From: Clarkia xantiana subsp. parviflora
Lineage: Eukaryota; Streptophyta; Magnoliopsida; Myrtales; Onagraceae
Assembly: GCA_036873135.1 (NCBI GenBank)
Contig: JAPTYO010000015.1
Span: 6,286,395 to 6,350,394, forward strand
Direction: 5' to 3'
Length of the DNA stretch: 64,000 nt
Positions 59,151-64,000 of this stretch are shown here, one piece after another; within the stretch, counting starts at the first letter, position 1, and each line of letters begins with the position of its first letter. The notes under the pieces were generated by a model, which had not been told where the DNA came from, searched no databases, and worked only from the letters and a program-made list of their open reading frames with translations. Both the position numbers and the translations under genes were made by a program.

Positions 59151-59901
59151 ATGAACCTACCCGTGTTCAACATTTTACCTGATGAGATGGTTGTCATCAT
59201 CATGGGATACGTGAGTGCTTACTCGTTAGATGACTTTTTTAAGCTGAAGTTATGGTAAGTAAGTATATTTGTTTCAATTAAGTACAAAGTGCGGTATCTT
59301 CATGTATGAATTAACAACCACGAAAAATATATTACAGCTGCAAAAGGTTTAGGAGGTTGGCCGAAGATGGCCATGTGTACAGGTGGTTATCACTAGAGGA
59401 CGTGCCCCTGTTTTGGCCGGGGAAGTATGAGGCGTTTATAATAAAATGTTGTCAGAAGAAAAACCCAGACGGTCTTTTCCGGGAAGGAGTAAACAACTGT
59501 TTCAATAGAGATGATTTCGAACTGGGACGTGAACAATTGAGGCTGCATCAGATGCTAAATTTCTCCCCGCGAGTTATGCACTTGCAATGGTCTTAATATT
59601 CAACGAGGCTGGCAATGAGAAAGTGATGGATGAGGCTTACGACCTGCTGAGTAAGGTTTGTGCAGCCAGAAAGGAGATTGAATGTCGGGACTCTCTGATG
59701 GAAGCTGTTTACTTCTTCTTGCCTACACCATATTGGCGATGGGGTGTCGAAAGACCTGATGGTCGTTGCAAAAACAACAACCACCGGATTATTAAAGTTG
59801 GATTGACTTTAGAGTATAACGCATGGACAGATCAAAAATGTTTAGTCTGCCGTTGTGATGCTGAGGTTGACAGGTTTCACAATGAGTTCGACTGGTCTTG
59901 A
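59151..59901 (+). pseudogene. Frameshifted F-box-type paralogue of 46000-46776
   Basis: Exon 1 59151-59254 (104 nt, MNLPVFNILPDEMVVIIMGY), GT-AG intron 59255-59337, exon 2 from 59338 (CCKRFRRLAEDGHVYRW). The frame is lost near 59543: a one-base deletion leads to a stop at 59596, while the homologous frame resumes (AMVLIFNEAG) and runs to 59901, where the tail matches CLVCRCDAEVDRFHNEFDW. The stop there also comes slightly earlier than in the intact gene. Same intron position and phase as its paralogue, so the two derive from one duplication. Single-base loss could be a sequencing error. Confidence 0.7.
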
Positions 59902-60987
59902 TTTCCATTCGATCCTAAAGACGACTTATGTTAGTTTTAATTGAAATTTCCCACATGTATTATTCTATGTTGTTTTAAATATACATATACAAAAATGACC
60001 GTTATCATATGTTAATTAAAATATTCCGTATATACATTTAGTCATATACCACCTGCCTTTTCAGATGTTGTTAGTATTTCCATACTATCTAATTAGATAT
60101 CGTTAATGAGTTGCAAAAATACTCTATTTCAGCCATCATTTATTTAACTTATGTACTCGACTGATTATTACTTGGATACTTGTGTAATAATGATTTCGCA
60201 ATTCCTGAGCTTTATTTGAATACTAATGCAATAATGATTTCGCAAGTCGACTTTCTATTTCAGTCTTATTGTACACCGTCGGTTACTACTGACACGTGTT
60301 CACCGAATTATTATTCAGCCATCTTCTCTCGCGTCAGTCAGTAGTCATATCCATTAGTTTCTTTTTCCTCCTAACAGTCATTTAACTACACGATACAAAA
60401 TGAAGCGTACAAACAACAGTATTAATAAATCACAGATTAATAAATTAAGTCCAAATAGAAACGTTTAAATTTTATTTAATCGACGACATCATATTTTAGT
60501 ATAATTGTCAACATATAATTGTCAATTTTAGAATAAAGTAACGACATATACATTTTTTTATAATAAACAAGTACAATAAATTTAACCTTAAACATTTAGA
60601 CATATTAAGTTGTAGATTACATAAAACTCAAACTGTATTAATGGTAAGTACAAGTGATTATAGTTTATAAACGTTCCTTGTAACTAGTTCAATATCCACA
60701 CATAACAGAGCATAAAAACCCAAAAAAAATTAAAATATTGGGAATACAAATGATCTAATAACGTATTGAGCCCATGTACATTTTTCAAAGTTTGACTAAA
60801 CAAACATCTCACCCACTTCATTGCGGTTATTTCATGTTGGAGAGCACACATAGGGAAGTTGTTAACGTTTTGGCATGCTGCTGTTTGCGCCAACGTGAAC
60901 TTCAAACAAATAACTGTTTTTTGCCCAGCTTGGTAGCTAAGTTTTGGAATTACAGTAAAGAGTTGATGCATTAATTGGGTAGATTAA
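59902..60987. other. Intergenic AT-rich DNA
   Basis: No supported gene. Confidence 0.4.
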
Positions 60988-61303
60988 CAACCTATTTCTA
61001 CAAAAAGCATTGACTTAATAAAGACACTAGCATTAGTTTGGAACAGCAAAACGGAAAAAAATATAAAACAAAGTAGCTTTCTTACTGTCCAGAGTTAGGA
61101 TTGGGTTGGAGAGAATTTGAAACCATCTCATAAGGACGAATATCTCCTTCAACTAGTTTATGAGAAGTTCCAATTCCTCTACAGATCCTAACTCTCACCA
61201 ACAATTCAGATACTTAGCTTAATATTATTTCCCATTTTGCAGCTTCCAAACTAATAGTAGCATCTTCATGAGGTTAGTTTATAGTTTTTGTAGAAATAGG
61301 TTG
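60988..61303. ncRNA. Long imperfect inverted repeat (316 bp), possible MIRNA-like or MITE hairpin
   Basis: Outer arms caacctatttctacaaaaa (60988-61006) and its exact complement (61285-61303). Pairing continues inward with gaps (attagtttggaa against its complement near 61245). The inner part 61092-61194 is a tight hairpin: gagttaggat/atcctaactc outside, ctcataa/ttatgag next to an approximately 23-nt loop. No coding frame. Confidence 0.4.
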
Positions 61304-61901
61304 GAAATCTCACAAATTAATTCACCAACAGTTAACTCTGTACACCAACAATTAACTAGCAAGCTAGATAAAAATAGTAAGGAATGTAGCATACCTCCGT
61401 ACCTTCGACGCTAACAACGACAAAAGGATCCTTTCATGACCAAAGAGAACCAAATGATTTCCAGGTCACTCGAAGAACAGGACACACAAATCATCAAGTA
61501 CAAAACATAATAGATACAGAACCCAAGTAGTAATTTTCAAAGTTGAAGTGAACAGCATGCACACATCATAGTAATTGAGACGAAACGACTATGGTGAGGA
61601 AGAAGCAGGATTAATAGTCCGACTAATAAGGATATTGAAACCAATTGCCCTCTATTTATAGCCGGATGTCGACATTGGCCAACGTGATCGGGATTGTTGA
61701 TTTCAAGTGATGGTAAATGAGACCGTAGATTTTCCCCATTAAGTTAACAGACCCTACAATAGTGCAATTAAGTGGAACGTCCATTCCCCACCGATAAACT
61801 CACCAATAAATGGAAGCTTACTTCCCACCGACCGATAAACCAATTATTAAGCTAATTGTATCTAACCCAAAAAAATGAACCAAAAAACACACATAACTAA
61901 G
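61304..61901. other. Intergenic DNA before element D
   Basis: No supported gene. A TATA-like ctatttatagcc at about 61652-61663 has no ORF after it. Confidence 0.35.
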
Positions 61902-62330
61902 TGATGGGTTTCGATATATCCGTTAGGCCCATTGACGACGAGTAAACGGTGAAATAGGCCCACTGGGCTCCAAAAGAGGCTTAGAGGACTAATGCGAGGG
62001 GTCCCGACAAGGTCGGCCCCGACATATGAGCTCTACACTCCCGATGATATGCCTTTAAGTAGGCCCCGATGATATGCCTTTGAGTAGGCCCCGATGTTGA
62101 ATCCCTGAGAATATTGGCCCTGTCCCGATGACGAGGGCCCCCGAGCGGTGACCAAAGGAGATAACTCTGGAGTCCCCGACACTAGTCTTGCCACCAGAGG
62201 ACGAGGCCGAGAAACACGCCCACTATCAGTGTAGTGGGAAAGTGGCCTGAAAAGACGGAATGTGGGCTAATGGCCGAGATTCACGGAACGTGGCAGTTAT
62301 CTCAACAGGTAACTGAGGTAACCCCTCCCC

Positions 62331-62340
62331 TATATAAAGG
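62331..62340 (+). promoter_or_regulatory. LTR TATA box, element D
   Basis: tatataaagg, preceded by cctcccc. Confidence 0.65.
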
Positions 62341-62590
62341 AAGGAGTTACCTCAGGATTGATACGTTCACACACTTACATACTGATACTTGCTTGCCTGC
62401 ATCGAGATACTCATTTAAGCATCGGAGAGGGATTCTGGGTCACCGCCCGGTCTATCCCCTTCTTGCAGGATTACTTGGAGCGAAGGAGTTCGGACTTCCT
62501 TCAAGAACGTACCGGAGTTCCAACCGTGATCCAACATTGGCGCCGTCTGTGGGAACGAAGCGAAAAGCAAAAATGGATTCTACCTGATCG

Positions 62591-64000
62591 ATGGCTGGCA
62601 AGAAAAAGAAGAGACAAGGACAATCCGGCGGTTCCCGCCACCCTGCTGGAACTCTGAATTCAGAGCTGCCGGAGCGCACTGTTGATCGGAATGATCCTCC
62701 CCCTGCTGTTTCCCAAACAGGGGGGCATCAGGATGATCGCGAAGATTCCATTCGGAACTCGTCGGAAAGCCGGGAAGAGGTCCCGAGGAGGGACCAGGAT
62801 GCCCCTGCAGGTAGATCTGACGAAGGCTATGGTGGATGCCATGCCGATATTCCTGGAAACTATGGAGGCTCTCCTGGACCAAAGGGAGGCTGCCAAGAAG
62901 AAGGAGGAGGAGTTGCCTCCGTCTCCGCCGAGAGAAAATCGGAACGGGCAGGAGGCCCAACCCGAGCACCAGGACAAGGGCAAGGAGCCTGCCCTATCGG
63001 AGCAGTTCGTGGTCGATGGGCCTAGGCCTGTGCAGCATAGGACCATTCCTCTCAATGGCCCTATCACCCCCGATCAAGTGGTGAAGACCGTGAACATTTG
63101 TATGGGGGACCAGAAGAAGATGACGTCGGAGCTGAGGGATCGATCCACTCATCCCTTTGTTCCTCGATTGGTGAACACCACGGCCCCGCCAGGGCTGGGT
63201 ATCCCGACAATCAAGGAGTATGATGGCGAGGGAGATCCAGTTCGCCATGTCCAGAATCATGTCATGGCTTGTCTAGGCAGAGCCCCGAATGACGACATAG
63301 TGTGCGTTTTGTTCCCAGGCACACTTGGTGAGAGAGCCCTGACGTGGTTCTTCAGCCTTCCCCCAGGGTGCATCTCTAGCTAGACCCAGATGCATGATCG
63401 CTTCATCCAGCAGTACCAGGGTCGTCGACGTCTCCTAAAAAGCGCGAGGTCCCTGGCTGAGGTGGTACAGAGGCCCGACGAATCTCCGGCGCATTACTAC
63501 CAGAGGTACACTACCAACGTGGCCGAGATTGATGAGGAAATGTCGGAGGGAGAGACCATCCGCACCTTCATTCGGAACCTGACAGCACCATATGGTTCCG
63601 ACCTGATGCACAGCGTGGCTGAGAAGGCTGTGTGGAACATGGAGGCGCTGCAGAAGAGGGTGAAGCAGCAAATCGACGTCCAGGAGTCGAAGATAGCTGC
63701 CGGAGACCTCGATCCTCCAAAATCGAACAAGGGGAAGCAGTCGTTCAAGCCCTCGGACGATCGTAGGAGAAAGGATAAACCCGAGAATAGTCGGGGTCGA
63801 GGCCGTCCCGATCGAAGGGAAGACAAGCGTCCCTCGAGGTCGGACAAACGGGAGGACCGTTACACTCCTCTCATTTGCTCCATGGGTGCTGTGTTGGCGG
63901 TGATGGACAGAGAGGGTATCACTAGGTACCCCCCGAAAAAAGATGGAGAGTTCATTGGAGCCCGCACTGATCGTTATTGTCGCTTTCATCGTGCCAACGG
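62591..64000 (+). pseudogene. Broken gag of element D
   Basis: ATG at 62591 opens a basic, Gly/Ser-rich frame. Around 62805 the gag-like reading moves to another frame (VDLTKAMVDAMPIFLETME onward), so one indel is inferred. That frame has the capsid-like STHPFVPRLV and LTWFFSLPPG, then a TAG at 63381 (directly after CISS). Homology continues in the same frame (RDRFIQQYQGRRRLLKS-type region, then a basic linker) to the start of a knuckle, YCRFHRANG, at the window edge. At least two lesions, so this copy should not make full gag. Confidence 0.8.

Larger units (their letters stand above)
61902..64000 (+). mobile_element. Element D: Tat-like Ty3/gypsy retrotransposon (5' part; cut by window end)
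   Basis: LTR 61902-62536 (635 bp, tgatgggtttcg ... ccaaca), TATA at 62331-62340, primer-binding site ttggcgccgtctgtggg at 62537-62553, then gag. Its LTR lacks the palindrome arrays of A-C. The remainder lies beyond the window. Confidence 0.8.

Noticed and set aside
61160..61190. Resemblance of the 3' arm (ttccaattcctctacagatc) to miR482/2118
   Set aside because: Only part of the miRNA matches and the central bases differ; too weak to name without small-RNA data.

Overview
This window looks like a piece of a plant nuclear genome, most likely a dicot. It is AT-rich and intron-bearing, and it is dominated by nested LTR retrotransposons of plant type: Tat/Ogre-like Ty3/gypsy elements with a second RNase H, and an Ale-like Ty1/copia element. 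Around these lie Helitron-like ends, hAT and Mutator-like non-autonomous elements, two paralogous F-box-type genes and a small coiled-coil gene. No tRNA, rRNA or bacterial feature was seen. The species cannot be named from the sequence.

Layout. 1-5530: 3' interior, gag-type ORF and 5' LTR of a minus-strand gypsy element (A), whose other LTR lies before the window. 5531-8605 and 18595-21148: AT-rich Helitron-like DNA. 8606-18589: a complete, young minus-strand gypsy element (B) with two near-identical LTRs and a 5-bp target duplication. It encodes protease-RT-RNase H-integrase but no gag, plus a spliced antisense gene. 21149 to about 30.4 kb: a plus-strand gypsy element (C) with gag-protease-gag' ORFs, a tandem hairpin array and a five-exon antisense gene, but no 3' LTR in view. 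30478-38766: a second, nearly identical copy of 2896-21148 that lacks B and C and so shows both empty insertion sites. 38767-43277: gene-free AT-rich DNA. 43278-44092: fold-back Mutator-like element. 44279-45.2 kb: short LTR-like sequence and a long hairpin. 46000-46776: two-exon F-box-type gene (minus). 47961-48392: coiled-coil gene. 48697-52060: three hAT-type non-autonomous elements, each with an 8-bp target duplication. 53157-58758: a nearly intact copia element. 59151-59901: frameshifted F-box paralogue. 60988-61303: long imperfect hairpin. 61902-64000: the start of a fourth gypsy element (D) with a broken gag.

The main observation is that A and B appear to be two halves of one system. 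They share the LTR body, primer-binding leader (51 bp in both) and 3' hairpin-repeat region. Between the start codon and a shared 3' sequence, A carries only gag-protease-gag' and B carries only protease-RT-RNase H-integrase. C, a more distant relative, repeats the unusual gag-protease-gag' plan. If both types are active, A/C-type elements could supply capsid and B-type elements the enzymes, a division of labour between gag-only and pol-only elements. This is an inference from structure; no expression data are available here.

Caution: the 8.3-kb duplication could be a real tandem duplication, or the two haplotypes of a heterozygous plant joined by assembly, with B and C as insertion polymorphisms.
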